A stretch of 64,000 nt of DNA, taken from Rhodohalobacter sulfatireducens. GTDB lineage: Bacteria > Bacteroidota > Rhodothermia > Balneolales > Balneolaceae. The notes under the pieces were generated by a model. That model did not search any database and was not told the DNA's origin. It worked only from the letters and a program-made list of their open reading frames with translations. Both the position numbers and the translations under genes were made by a program. Location: NCBI RefSeq assembly GCF_022012475.1, contig NZ_JAKLWS010000028.1, positions 1 to 64,000 on the forward strand. Reading direction: 5' to 3'. This document shows, one piece after another, positions 46,687 through 56,324 of the stretch (position 1 is the stretch's first letter; every line of letters starts with the position of its first letter).

Positions 46687-48108
46687 TTATGCGAAAAGTT
46701 CATGGATGACTTCGCCATGCCCGTCGGGTGTTGTGTAAAACGGACGCCCTTCAATCACATAATTGGTCTCTGGCGGAATTCCCATAGCATGGTAAATGGT
46801 TTGATGAATTTCATCGATTCCTACCTGATTCTCAATGGTACTGCAAGGACGCTCATCGGCTGTTTTTCCATAAACAAGACCCTTTTTTATACCGCCGCCG
46901 AACATCAGTAATGAACATCCGTTCGTAAAATGCCGGTGCATCCCGTAGTTGGAGATATCCTCCATTTTATCAGGTACTTCGACTTGATCTTTGACTTTTT
47001 GTCCGGGGCGCCCTTCAACCATCATATCACGGCTAAATTCACTTGCAAGTACAACAAGAGTTCGGTCTAAACGACCGGACTGATCCAGATCTATTATAAG
47101 TTGTGCAATCGGCCTGTCGATCATTTCCTTCATCTTCTCTGCCCGGGTATGCCCGTTCTCGTGAGTATCCCATCCCATAAATGGTTCATACTCAGTTGTA
47201 ACACTTATAAAACGGGCTCCCGCTTCTGTTAACCGTTTTGCAAGCAGACAGCCTAAACCAAATCTGCTCGTATCATATGCTTGATAGGTTTCATCTGGCT
47301 CCTTGCTGAGATCAAACGCCTCAGCTTCAGGTGATTTGAGCAGTGCATAAGATCGCTCCATAGCCCGAAGCATGGACTCTTTCTGGTAACCGCTGCTGCG
47401 CTCCCCCACCGGGCTTTGCTCAATCAGGTCGCGATAAAGTTGATGTCTTCGCTCAAATCGTTCTATCGTCATCCCTACCGGTGGGCGAACACTATCCAGC
47501 CCCGTTGATGGATCGGGAATGAGAAACGGACCATATTCACTTCCCAGGAAACCTGCGGTGTGATAGGCCTTTAGTTCTTCCGATTCACCCACATCGAAAC
47601 GCTGACCAATACTAATAAAAGGCGGGATCACCGGGTTTGCAGGTCCGCGCTCCCGTGCAATCCATGCACCGATATGCGGAACGTTCACCGTTTGAGGCGG
47701 TTCATAGCAGGTGTGCCAGTGATATTGATGCCTTGAATGTAGAATATGCCCCATATCAGCGGCCCGGTACGACCGGATCACCGTTCCCCTGTCCATAATA
47801 TCTGCGATGGACTCAAGGCCTTTTGAGAAGTAGAGGTCATCGACAGCTGTAGGAATTTTGGGAAATGTGCTTAGCACACGCTTGCTTTCAAGTCCTTTTT
47901 CAAAAGGCGTATAAGCTTTCGGATCGAAAGTCTCGGTATGAGCCATCCCGCCGGCCATCCATAATAAGATTACCGTATCGGCACTCGACTGGATACCGGT
48001 ATTACAACCGGTTAAAAAAGAGGAAACCGGAAGTGATGCCGCCATTGCAGCCAATGTAGCGGCAGAAGTTTTCTTCAAAAAATCCCGTCGGTTCATACGG
48101 TCATTCAT
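46687..48108 (-). CDS. DUF1501 Tat-exported lipoprotein
   Basis: The 473-residue protein has a twin-arginine leader (MNRRDFLKK, Arg7-Arg8) with a lipobox-like TGC (Cys35), so it is probably exported folded and lipidated. The body fits DUF1501 (SADTVILLWMAGGMAHTETFDPK opening; VVLASEFSRD; HFTNGCSLLMFGGGIKKGL), a family related in fold to alkaline phosphatases/sulfatases that lacks the CxPSR motif. DUF1501 proteins are found nearly always next to DUF1549/DUF1553 proteins, as here (17 bases downstream). Function unproven. Confidence 0.88.
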   Translation of the reverse strand: MNDRMNRRDFLKKTSAATLAAMAASLPVSSFLTGCNTGIQSSADTVILLWMAGGMAHTETFDPKAYTPFEKGLESKRVLSTFPKIPTAVDDLYFSKGLESIADIMDRGTVIRSYRAADMGHILHSRHQYHWHTCYEPPQTVNVPHIGAWIARERGPANPVIPPFISIGQRFDVGESEELKAYHTAGFLGSEYGPFLIPDPSTGLDSVRPPVGMTIERFERRHQLYRDLIEQSPVGERSSGYQKESMLRAMERSYALLKSPEAEAFDLSKEPDETYQAYDTSRFGLGCLLAKRLTEAGARFISVTTEYEPFMGWDTHENGHTRAEKMKEMIDRPIAQLIIDLDQSGRLDRTLVVLASEFSRDMMVEGRPGQKVKDQVEVPDKMEDISNYGMHRHFTNGCSLLMFGGGIKKGLVYGKTADERPCSTIENQVGIDEIHQTIYHAMGIPPETNYVIEGRPFYTTPDGHGEVIHELFA

Positions 48109-48125
48109 AGGACCTCATTTTTATT

Positions 48126-51044
48126 TTAGTATATCATCTGAAATTCAGGTTTCATAGTCACGGCCCACAGCAAATCCTGCACAGCCTCATTATTTGGCTT
48201 CTGTCCAAGCAATTTGCCAATAATCCGGGCTTCCTGACCAGTCGGAGGACGGCTCAGAGCCCGGAGATATATCTGCCGGATCAACTCTTCCGGATCCTCT
48301 CCATACTCACGAATCCATCGGTCAGCACCTCTCGAGAGAACATCATTCACCATCTCTCCATTGGTAAGCTCCAGGGCCTGTAATAAGGTAGGCTCGGAAT
48401 CTCTTTTGGTGATAACGATCTCCCTGGGAGGACGTCCCAGTGCTTTTTGAAAGTCATCATTTTCCACCAGGGAAGCGCGAACAAACTGTAACCTATCCTC
48501 TGTGGATTCATGGCTAAAATCGAGCAATCGCCCCCAGTATTTATTATCCAGGCTGCTGCCAAAAGAGCGTACGGAATACCAGTCACTGTCATCGAAGTCG
48601 GATAGAGCCCAATCCGGATCAGGGTCCTGATTGTTAATTTTCCAATCCGTATTTGATCTCACCTCACTCTTTGTGCCATCTGAATAGGTGATCTCCATGT
48701 TCAATAATACACCGGCAGGTTCCGCAGTTGCACCTCTTTTTTCAGCTTTTACAGCCAGCAGATTTTTTCCGGTTGTTAAATAATCTGTTACATCTACATT
48801 CTGAACTTCTCGCCAATCATGGCCACCAACCGTTGACTCTCCATTAATAATGAGTTCAAACCGTTCATCAGCTGAGATGAGTAATCGTGCTTCGTTAATA
48901 ATTTTATCGTTAGACAGATCGAATGTATGCCGCAGATAATACTGCCCCGGTGGAGCAAATGCCGGGCGTCCATTCTCCCGGGCATCAAACCAGATCCATG
49001 ATGCTTCTGCAATTCGGGTGTCAAAAGGATCATAAGCTACAGAGCTGTAAACAGGTACAGCCAGACGTGTCAATGCATCGGCAAACTGCTCTGCCGTTAA
49101 TCGTTTTCTCAATGGACCTTTGAAAACATATTCATCTGAGGGAGCTCTCGCTTCCTCGGCACTAAGTCCCACGGTAGGTAACTGATAAGTTCGGGAGCGT
49201 AATATTAATGAGAGTAAATATTTCTGGTTGTAATTGTGGTCAATGAAATCCGCTGCAAGCCAGTCCAAAAGCTCCTGGTTCCATGGTTTCGTATCCATCT
49301 CATCTACAGGTTCCACAAGGCCTTTTCCCATAAGTCGCTGCCAATGTCGATTCGTAATCGTACGATAGAGTCTGCCATTTTCCTCCTGAGTAACGATATC
49401 CGCCAGTTGTTCCAGCCTGTCATCGGTTGGCAAATTCTTATCCACTTCACCGAGTTCGCTGTATAGAAATCCGGGTTCGGCAAAATCTCCCGTGGGTTCT
49501 TCACATCTCTCAATCGCAAGCGATGTATCAGAGAAAACAGCTGCCAATGAGTACGCGTCCTTAAGGGTCCAGTTACTCACAAAGCTGTTGTGACAGGATG
49601 CACACTTTAAGTTTACTCCCATCAAACTCTGAGACAAGTTTTGAGCTGCTTGCATCTCTGTGGTCTGGCTGGCATTAACATCTCCCCGCCATTGAATGCC
49701 GCGAATGAAACCCTCCGATTTTTCACCGGGAGAGAGAAGCTCACTGACCATCTGGTTATACGGCTTGTTGTTCTCAAGAGCATCATACAACCACTCTGTT
49801 ATCTGCTTTCTGCCGCCCGTAATAAATCCGGTTCCCGTATAAGCATTTCGAAGCAAATCATTCCAGAAGCTCAGAGAGTGCTGAGCATAATCATGCTCAC
49901 GATTCAAAAGCGACTCGATCAATTGATCGCGTTTGTTGGCAGATGTATCACTCAAAAATTCCTTCAATTCACCCGGTTCCGGTAACAATCCGATCACATC
50001 TAAATAGACCCTCCGAACGAAAAGTGTATCATTAACCGGTTCCTGCCAACTTATACCTTGTTCTTTAAAATAGATGTCCACAAAACGGTCCACAGGATTT
50101 TCAAATTCATTTCCGGAATGCGGAAGTTCCGGTTTCGACAGAGCCATTTCAGCCTCACGAAAAGTCAGCACCTCTTCGTCAGACCAGTGTGCACCAAGTT
50201 CGATCCAGGTTTGGATTAGCTCGATCTCATCCGGGAATAACGCCCTCCCTTTTTGGGGCATCACATCATCGTGGCCCGCCGGCAGAAGCAGTCGCTTCAT
50301 GAGTTCACTGCTTTCCGGTTCGCCCGGCGTTATAATGGGTCCACCATCACCCCCTGCCATAACTGCTGCTTCACTATCGAGAGCCAGCCCTCCCTCCATC
50401 TCATCGGAGGCGTGACAGCGATAGCAGCTGTTTGCAAAAATACGGCGAACCCCCACATTCAATTCATTCAGATGCTGCGGAGCCACAGAACCCATCTCAC
50501 TGTGTTCTTTCACTTCAGTGAGCAATTCCGTGAACTCTCCCTCAGACACAACCTCATGATTCCATGGCAGAACATCCGAAATAAATCCTTCTCCGTGAGT
50601 GAGGCTTGCCCCGAAGTGTCCGGCAAATGTTAGTAAGAGCACGGTTAAGCCAAGAATACTGCGGTAGATATTCAGATCTTTTTTCCGCCTGCTCAAATCC
50701 GCCCGATAAAGAAGACCGGCCGCAGAAAGCGCTGCAACAGCTGTAGCAATGCCGGTCCATCGATGTAAGTTCAACGTTGATTCACTGTAATTCGACCCAT
50801 AGGCAAGCATAAGCCCAAATAAAACAGCTACCAGGGATGTTCCGGCACCGATATATACAAGCCATCGGATGCCTGCTCTCAATTCAGATCGTTTGTTCCC
50901 GAGTGTGAATAGTTCAAGAAAAAAAGCTACAACCAACACCCCGATTGGAAAATGCACAATGATCGGATGCAGCCGCCCCATGAGTTGCCAAACCCATAGT
51001 TCTGAAAGGGAATCTATAAACAATAGAGCGATTATTACATTCAC
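48126..51044 (-). CDS. Membrane DUF1549/DUF1553 protein with cytochrome domain and inserted sugar-binding-like module
   Basis: The 972-residue protein starts at GTG; no in-frame ATG precedes it before a TGA. Residues about 12-150 hold four predicted membrane helices in a DUF2231-like domain (GRLHPIIVHFPIGVLV). A PSD1-type cytochrome domain with CYRCH at 207-211 follows, then DUF1549 (about 318-500) containing a second CASCH at 481-485, and DUF1553 (about 590-960) split by a jelly-roll-like insert at about 695-845 that recalls the galactose-binding-like modules of glycosidases. The family is of planctomycete type. A membrane-bound electron-transfer role is likely; the chemistry is unknown. Confidence 0.85.
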   Translation of the reverse strand: MNVIIALLFIDSLSELWVWQLMGRLHPIIVHFPIGVLVVAFFLELFTLGNKRSELRAGIRWLVYIGAGTSLVAVLFGLMLAYGSNYSESTLNLHRWTGIATAVAALSAAGLLYRADLSRRKKDLNIYRSILGLTVLLLTFAGHFGASLTHGEGFISDVLPWNHEVVSEGEFTELLTEVKEHSEMGSVAPQHLNELNVGVRRIFANSCYRCHASDEMEGGLALDSEAAVMAGGDGGPIITPGEPESSELMKRLLLPAGHDDVMPQKGRALFPDEIELIQTWIELGAHWSDEEVLTFREAEMALSKPELPHSGNEFENPVDRFVDIYFKEQGISWQEPVNDTLFVRRVYLDVIGLLPEPGELKEFLSDTSANKRDQLIESLLNREHDYAQHSLSFWNDLLRNAYTGTGFITGGRKQITEWLYDALENNKPYNQMVSELLSPGEKSEGFIRGIQWRGDVNASQTTEMQAAQNLSQSLMGVNLKCASCHNSFVSNWTLKDAYSLAAVFSDTSLAIERCEEPTGDFAEPGFLYSELGEVDKNLPTDDRLEQLADIVTQEENGRLYRTITNRHWQRLMGKGLVEPVDEMDTKPWNQELLDWLAADFIDHNYNQKYLLSLILRSRTYQLPTVGLSAEEARAPSDEYVFKGPLRKRLTAEQFADALTRLAVPVYSSVAYDPFDTRIAEASWIWFDARENGRPAFAPPGQYYLRHTFDLSNDKIINEARLLISADERFELIINGESTVGGHDWREVQNVDVTDYLTTGKNLLAVKAEKRGATAEPAGVLLNMEITYSDGTKSEVRSNTDWKINNQDPDPDWALSDFDDSDWYSVRSFGSSLDNKYWGRLLDFSHESTEDRLQFVRASLVENDDFQKALGRPPREIVITKRDSEPTLLQALELTNGEMVNDVLSRGADRWIREYGEDPEELIRQIYLRALSRPPTGQEARIIGKLLGQKPNNEAVQDLLWAVTMKPEFQMIY

Positions 51045-51135
51045 AATAGAGATTCTATCGGGATTAAGGTCTAAAGAATATAATCAATGAAGTTGCTGAT
51101 TCCACTCATCACCAATTAAATGTTTCAAATCTTCA

Positions 51136-51228
51136 GGACACTTTTAATGTTATTTAAAGTATTGACAACGAGTTTACCGGTTAAAGGACACTTCTTTGGC
51201 TTTAATGTTTTTAAAGTATTGACAATGA
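51136..51228. repeat. Tandem imperfect direct repeat upstream of a cytochrome gene
   Basis: Two copies, at 51136-51171 and 51186-51228, share GGACACTT and TTTAAAGTATTGACAA, at a 50-base period. They lie 92-184 bases upstream of the GTG start at 51044, on the side of its promoter, so they could be repeated regulator sites or simply a local duplication. The end of copy two continues into a 25-base stretch (51224-51248) that recurs at 54679-54703. Confidence 0.55.
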
Positions 51229-51250
51229 AATCGCAGTCTACTTCTCTGTG

Positions 51251-52588
51251 TCACTCAGATTTAATTTGATTGTCATAAAATTCCGGCCTTGTATTTTCAT
51301 CAATAATTTTTTGAAGCTTTAACAGCACTTTTTTTTGATTCCCTGACAACTGATCCAATGAGATCGGTATGTTTTCTTCTAAAGGATCTTTCGACAAATC
51401 ATAAAATCTACCGTCTCTGTAATATTTGTATCGGTGGGTTCGTGCAAACTCATCGCCGGGCCCCTCTGGATCGTTATTTCGATACCACCACATATAGAGC
51501 CAGTCTGGTAACTTGACGTCTTCCCCGTAAAGAACTGGGGCAAAATTCACTCCATCCAGTTCCAAATCTTCAGGAATTTCAATTCCTGCAACGGCTGCAA
51601 GAGTCGGAAAAAAATATGTAAATCCTATGAGATCATTATTAACGAGACCTTCTGGTATAACACTTGGCCAGTTTGCAATTAACGCAACATGAGTGCCTGC
51701 TTCATTAGACGACAGTTTCGCACCGATGAATTCTTCGCCATTTATTATCGAGGAGACTCCCCTGGCCGTTCCGTTATCAGAGGTAAAAATGATGAGTGTA
51801 TTCTCCCGCAGCTCCAGTTCCTCCAGTTTAGAAATAACTTTACCAACTAATTTATCAGCATACTGAACCATATCACCAAAATATTTGGGCTCTGTATGTA
51901 ATCCAGGTATGACTTTTTCCTCTTCATGATCTCTTCTTAGAGTGGGATCCCAATCAGGCGAATCGGGAGTCGGTTCAAACGGCCAATGTGTTAGATTCAT
52001 CGGGTAATAAACGAAAAATGGTTCCTCCTCATGGCGGTCAATAAAGTCCAGTACGTGATCATTTATAATGTCTGGCCCATATTCTCCATTTTTAAAATCC
52101 ACCTCCTCGCCATTGATTTCTAATCCCGGATTAGGGTAACGATTCGGACGACGAGTAAGCTGCCACAAAGCATACTCATCAAACCCAAACTCATACGGAG
52201 CATTCAGTCCGCCTCCAAGTTGCCATTTTCCACCGATAAACGTTGCATAACCGGCATCTTGAAACAGATTTCCGAAGGTATATACGTCCGGATCCATTTT
52301 TCCAAACTCTGTGTAGTTACGACTATTATACTTTCCACTCATGATGGCCAGCCGTGTTGGAGTACAAACGGGTGTTGCATGTGCCTGATTAAACCGAATA
52401 CCGGTTGCGGCCATGTTATCAAGAACCGGTGTTTGGTAAGACTCCCCTCCATAAGCCCCGATGGTTTCAAAGCCTTGGTCATCGGTCATGATTAAGATGA
52501 TGTTGGGTGATCTCTCCTCACTATCGCAAGACACGAGTACGATTAATGCTATTAGTAATAAGAAAGACCATACTCGAGATTTATTCAT
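51251..52588 (-). CDS. S1 sulfatase lipoprotein
   Basis: I start at the ATG at 52588; the alternative TTG nine codons upstream is weaker. The 445-residue protein has a lipobox (LVSC), an IMTDDQGFETIGAYGG metal motif, Cys75 in CTPTR, GKWQLGGG, a YYPMNLTHWP histidine and a TSDNGTARG metal motif. It ends with YRDGRFYDLSKDPLEENIPI. The short, compact layout is complete for the family. It is transcribed after the HEAT-tailed sulfatase across a 143-base gap. Substrate unknown. Confidence 0.9.
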   Translation of the reverse strand: MNKSRVWSFLLLIALIVLVSCDSEERSPNIILIMTDDQGFETIGAYGGESYQTPVLDNMAATGIRFNQAHATPVCTPTRLAIMSGKYNSRNYTEFGKMDPDVYTFGNLFQDAGYATFIGGKWQLGGGLNAPYEFGFDEYALWQLTRRPNRYPNPGLEINGEEVDFKNGEYGPDIINDHVLDFIDRHEEEPFFVYYPMNLTHWPFEPTPDSPDWDPTLRRDHEEEKVIPGLHTEPKYFGDMVQYADKLVGKVISKLEELELRENTLIIFTSDNGTARGVSSIINGEEFIGAKLSSNEAGTHVALIANWPSVIPEGLVNNDLIGFTYFFPTLAAVAGIEIPEDLELDGVNFAPVLYGEDVKLPDWLYMWWYRNNDPEGPGDEFARTHRYKYYRDGRFYDLSKDPLEENIPISLDQLSGNQKKVLLKLQKIIDENTRPEFYDNQIKSE

Positions 52589-52731
52589 CTGAAGTACAAG
52601 TATTTTATGATTCAATAAATGAATTGATTTCGTTACATCTACAGGGCACTCTTTAAATACTAAATAAATTTGAAATATTTGATAAGGAGTTTTGGTGATG
52701 TTAAATCAATTTCAGATATACCGAAATAAGA

Positions 52732-54624
52732 TCATTCACGGTTACCCAGGTGTTCGATGCGCCAGCCGATCTGTCGGGAATCAACGACCGGTTCAATTGA
52801 CCCAGGATTCACCTCATAGCCTAAATGGTCCCGCAAATAGGTCATTGTATTCAGCGCTAACAACACATCAGATTCATTATTTCTGGTGTTTACTATATCA
52901 TATAGTATCGACATAGGATCGCCATCACCGATAATCCCTAAAAATTCTGCTGCACGGATTCGCACCACAGGTGACCCGTCATAGATAAGATCTTTGGCAA
53001 GACGAATCATCTCCTCTGCCTCCTCTCCAAACACACTACAGGAGATCAGGGCCCAATATCTTTTGAGGGGATCGTCAGCCTCAAGAGCTAGTTTCAAATC
53101 ACTTTTCACTTGTTCGTAGGGAAGCAGTGTCAAATCTGCAATGTCTGACAATTCTGTGATGCGAGTTGTATTCTTTTGAGCAAATGAAAGTGGATCCTGA
53201 ACTGCATTTTTCACCAAATAGCTCTCTGGAAAAAGACCCAAGTCCGGCATCGATCTCATGCGCAGGCGAAGACGACTGCGCATCTCTTCCAACACCTCTG
53301 CATATTCGGGATCATCGGCAAGATTTTTTGTCTCATGCGGATCTGATGAGATGTCATAAAGGGCTTCCGGTTGTCTCTCCTCAAAAAAATGTCTCTGTAC
53401 TGAGTTTAATTCACCGTCTTTATAAGCATCTCTCCACTGCCTGTAGGCAAGCTGAATATAGCGGTACCGATTCCAGAGGCCGTCAGGGTAAAATGGATGA
53501 AAGTTGCGTATATATTTATAATCACCTTTACGAAGCGCTCGTACCATATCATATTTTTCATCAAACCGATCGGCATAGCTAAATGTCTCATCACGCTCAT
53601 TAACCTGCTCAGCTGAGACATCCTTACCGAGGAATGGAACTCCGTCCATATGAGCTGGTAAGCCCACTCCTGCCAGGTTGAGTATCGTTGGTCCGAGATC
53701 AACAAACTCGACGAATCCTTTTACACGACTGCCGGGTTTAAACGGGGAAAGATGTTTGAACTTCTCCGGAATATAGACAACTAACGGCACGTGCAGCCCC
53801 GATTCGTAAACATACCCTTTACTCCTGGGCAGCACACCACCATGATCACCATAGTATATAATGATCGTATTTTCCATGAGGCCGTCTTTTTCCAGCTCAG
53901 TAAGCACCTGTCCAACTTTCTTATCGATATCAAGATGACGGTCCAAATAAGTTGCATGAGTATATCTTAACAATTCGGTATCCGGAAAGTAGGGAAAAAC
54001 CTCAACCTCATCGGGATCATGAACAGTTGATTGTGTGCGAAAGGTCTCTTCATTAAAATGGAGTCTGCTCTCGTGGGTATCGGGTCCCGTTTGTTCCATA
54101 TAAAAGAATGGAGTGTTTTCATTGGGTCGGCTGTTCCAGTGCGCCTCATTTCCATCTTCATCCCAAACATTTCCCTCCATCATGTTAAAATCTTTTTTCC
54201 CATTTACTACTGTGAAATAGCCCTGCTCTCTCAAGTAATGGGGAAACATTTCCCAACCCTCAGGCATGGTAACTTTTTCAATAGCCCGGTGGTGATGTGT
54301 CGCAGTTCGAGGAGCATATACACCATTCATTACCGCACTTCTCGCCACAGAGCAAACGGGTGAATTGGAAAAAGCACGGTCGAATGTGATTCCTGCCTCA
54401 GCAAGTGTCTCAATATTTGGCGTTTTGGCACCACCGGGGGAAAAATGGACCATATAATGGACGGAGTTGTCTTCAGAGACTAGTAAAACAATGTTTGGTC
54501 GATCATGAACCTCTGTTGAACTGTTTGCAATTGAAACAACCGGGATGAGTAAAAGAAGAGTAACAATCCAGTACAAGTGTTTATACTGTATATTTTTTTC
54601 AAATTCTACATACATATTTATCAT
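52732..54624 (-). CDS. Secreted S1 sulfatase with CSVAR motif and HEAT-like tail
   Basis: I start at the ATG at 54624; a GTG two codons earlier is possible. The 630-residue protein has a hydrophobic signal (about 17-33), the SEDN variant metal motif, and Cys91 in CSVARS where CxPSR is expected, so both the third and fourth motif positions differ from consensus. Arg is kept. THESRLH and YYGDHGGVLPRSKGYVYESG are conserved with the sulfatase at 2698-4572, as is the HEAT-like tail (from about 490). The family is heparan-N-sulfatase-like. Whether the Cys is matured must be tested. Confidence 0.88.
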   Translation of the reverse strand: MINMYVEFEKNIQYKHLYWIVTLLLLIPVVSIANSSTEVHDRPNIVLLVSEDNSVHYMVHFSPGGAKTPNIETLAEAGITFDRAFSNSPVCSVARSAVMNGVYAPRTATHHHRAIEKVTMPEGWEMFPHYLREQGYFTVVNGKKDFNMMEGNVWDEDGNEAHWNSRPNENTPFFYMEQTGPDTHESRLHFNEETFRTQSTVHDPDEVEVFPYFPDTELLRYTHATYLDRHLDIDKKVGQVLTELEKDGLMENTIIIYYGDHGGVLPRSKGYVYESGLHVPLVVYIPEKFKHLSPFKPGSRVKGFVEFVDLGPTILNLAGVGLPAHMDGVPFLGKDVSAEQVNERDETFSYADRFDEKYDMVRALRKGDYKYIRNFHPFYPDGLWNRYRYIQLAYRQWRDAYKDGELNSVQRHFFEERQPEALYDISSDPHETKNLADDPEYAEVLEEMRSRLRLRMRSMPDLGLFPESYLVKNAVQDPLSFAQKNTTRITELSDIADLTLLPYEQVKSDLKLALEADDPLKRYWALISCSVFGEEAEEMIRLAKDLIYDGSPVVRIRAAEFLGIIGDGDPMSILYDIVNTRNNESDVLLALNTMTYLRDHLGYEVNPGSIEPVVDSRQIGWRIEHLGNRE

Positions 54625-54678
54625 GGACACATTATAAGTCCTGACTAATTAAGGGACCATTTCAATAGATTAAGTGCT

Positions 54679-54703
54679 AAATGAAATCACAGTTTCTTCT
54701 CTG
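54679..54703. repeat. 25-base stretch similar to 51224-51248
   Basis: AATGAAATC-CAGT and CTTCTCTG are shared with one short gap. Both copies lie between a sulfatase gene and the next gene. Function unknown. Confidence 0.4.
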
Positions 54704-54750
54704 CCTTAATTAACAGTTTAAAATTCACGTAGTAAGATCAAAATAATTAA

Positions 54751-56304
54751 TTAAGGACGACTGCGGCCATTCCTGTCATAATCTTCAAGTATGCCCTGTA
54801 AGCGATTAACCACATCCGGATGATCCAACCATAAATTATTCGTTTCATCCAAATCATCCTCAAGGTTATAGAGTTGACCTTCCGGTCCGCCGGCTTCCGG
54901 CTCAATAGAAACAGGATCTGTGAAGCCACCTGAACCAAGTGATTCAATCAGCTTCCATTTGCCATCCTGGATGGTTCGAACTCCACGACTTGTTACACTA
55001 ACAACCGGAGGCCGAATCGACTCTTCTCCAGAATGTTCACCTGCAAGAACTGAATAGAGACTGAAACTGTCCTCTCCTGTACTATCCGGAAGTTCTGTGT
55101 CAAGAACATCAGCAAAAGTAGCCATTAAATCCGTGAAAGAGATTGTCTGATGAGATACCGTTCCTTGCTCAACAACTCCGGGCCATCGTACAATAAACGG
55201 CATGCGGTGCCCGGCTTCGTAAGCATCACCTTTCATACCGCGCAGCCCCCCCTGGGAATCGTGATCAAATTGCTCTTTGTCTTTATCATACCATACCGGG
55301 CCGTTATCACTGGTAAAAATCACAAGGGTTTCATTAGACATACCTTGCTGATCTAATGCAGAAAGAATTTCTCCGATTTTCGAATCAACCATCGCCATAA
55401 AGTCTCCATACATACCTACGCCACTGACACCATCAAACTCCTGAGAAGGCAGCCATGGCGTATGTGGAGCCGGATACGCTATATACAGGAATAGCGGCTG
55501 GTCGGGATTCGATGAGCTGTGATCTTCAATCACATTGATCGACTCTTCCGTAAACCGGGGAAGAACATCTGCAAGATCGAGGTCCGGAGAAATACCGCCT
55601 TCCCGCCAGAACGCCCCCTGGATATCGGTCCAGATGCCACCGCTGTAATTATTACCAATGGAGTCTGATGGCGGATTTACCACACGGTCATCCCGAATAT
55701 AGAAATAGGGTGGAATATCAGTTGAAGCCCGGATTCCGAAGAAGGAATCGAAACCACGATCTACGGGACCACCTGGCAAAACCTGTCCCTCCTCGTAGGT
55801 TCGATAGGCTGCTCGTGTATTATTTCCGGTTTCCTCAGCATTTTCTTGGCTAGCCTGAATGGCTTCCGATTCGTCAAACCCTAAATGCCATTTCCCAACC
55901 ATTGCCGTATGATAACTTTCAGACTGTAACATGGAGCCAATTGTCATTCGATCTTCCTCTATCACGGGCTGCTCAGGCCAAACATTTGTATTCGTTCGGA
56001 ATGGGTAACGGCCCGTCAGCAATCCATATCGTGACGGATGACAAACTGCGCCGGGTGCATGAGCATCCGTAAAACGCATTCCTTCAGTTGCAAGCCTATC
56101 AAGGTTGGGTGTTGGAATCTTTGATTGCGGATTATAACTTTTGAGATCCCCGTATCCCATGTCATCGACGAGGATGAGCAGAATGTTGGGTTTGCCCTGT
56201 TTTTTCTCATTGCTCCCAAATTTTTCTCCACACCCGGTAAGCAGCAGCAATACGGCACAAAACAACACCCTGAGCATATTATTATCTAAATTTACAGTCA
56301 TCAT
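54751..56304 (-). CDS. S1 sulfatase lipoprotein
   Basis: I start at the ATG at 56304; a TTG at 56322 would extend it by six codons. The 517-residue protein has a lipobox (LLTGC), an ILVDDMGYGDLKSY metal motif, Cys88 in CHPSR, GKWHLGFDES, a YPAPHTPWLPS histidine and a TSDNGPVWYDKD metal motif. It has a long middle insert (about residues 140-230) before the second half. The start lies about 20 bases after the stop of the frameshifted sulfatase locus. Full length and apparently intact. Substrate unknown. Confidence 0.9.
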   Translation of the reverse strand: MMTVNLDNNMLRVLFCAVLLLLTGCGEKFGSNEKKQGKPNILLILVDDMGYGDLKSYNPQSKIPTPNLDRLATEGMRFTDAHAPGAVCHPSRYGLLTGRYPFRTNTNVWPEQPVIEEDRMTIGSMLQSESYHTAMVGKWHLGFDESEAIQASQENAEETGNNTRAAYRTYEEGQVLPGGPVDRGFDSFFGIRASTDIPPYFYIRDDRVVNPPSDSIGNNYSGGIWTDIQGAFWREGGISPDLDLADVLPRFTEESINVIEDHSSSNPDQPLFLYIAYPAPHTPWLPSQEFDGVSGVGMYGDFMAMVDSKIGEILSALDQQGMSNETLVIFTSDNGPVWYDKDKEQFDHDSQGGLRGMKGDAYEAGHRMPFIVRWPGVVEQGTVSHQTISFTDLMATFADVLDTELPDSTGEDSFSLYSVLAGEHSGEESIRPPVVSVTSRGVRTIQDGKWKLIESLGSGGFTDPVSIEPEAGGPEGQLYNLEDDLDETNNLWLDHPDVVNRLQGILEDYDRNGRSRP

Positions 56305-56324
56305 AGCATAATTATTGATCAATA

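Noticed and set aside
46687-48108. DUF1501 protein as another sulfatase
   Set aside because: The fold is related but there is no CxPSR-type motif, so it is not counted as a sulfatase.
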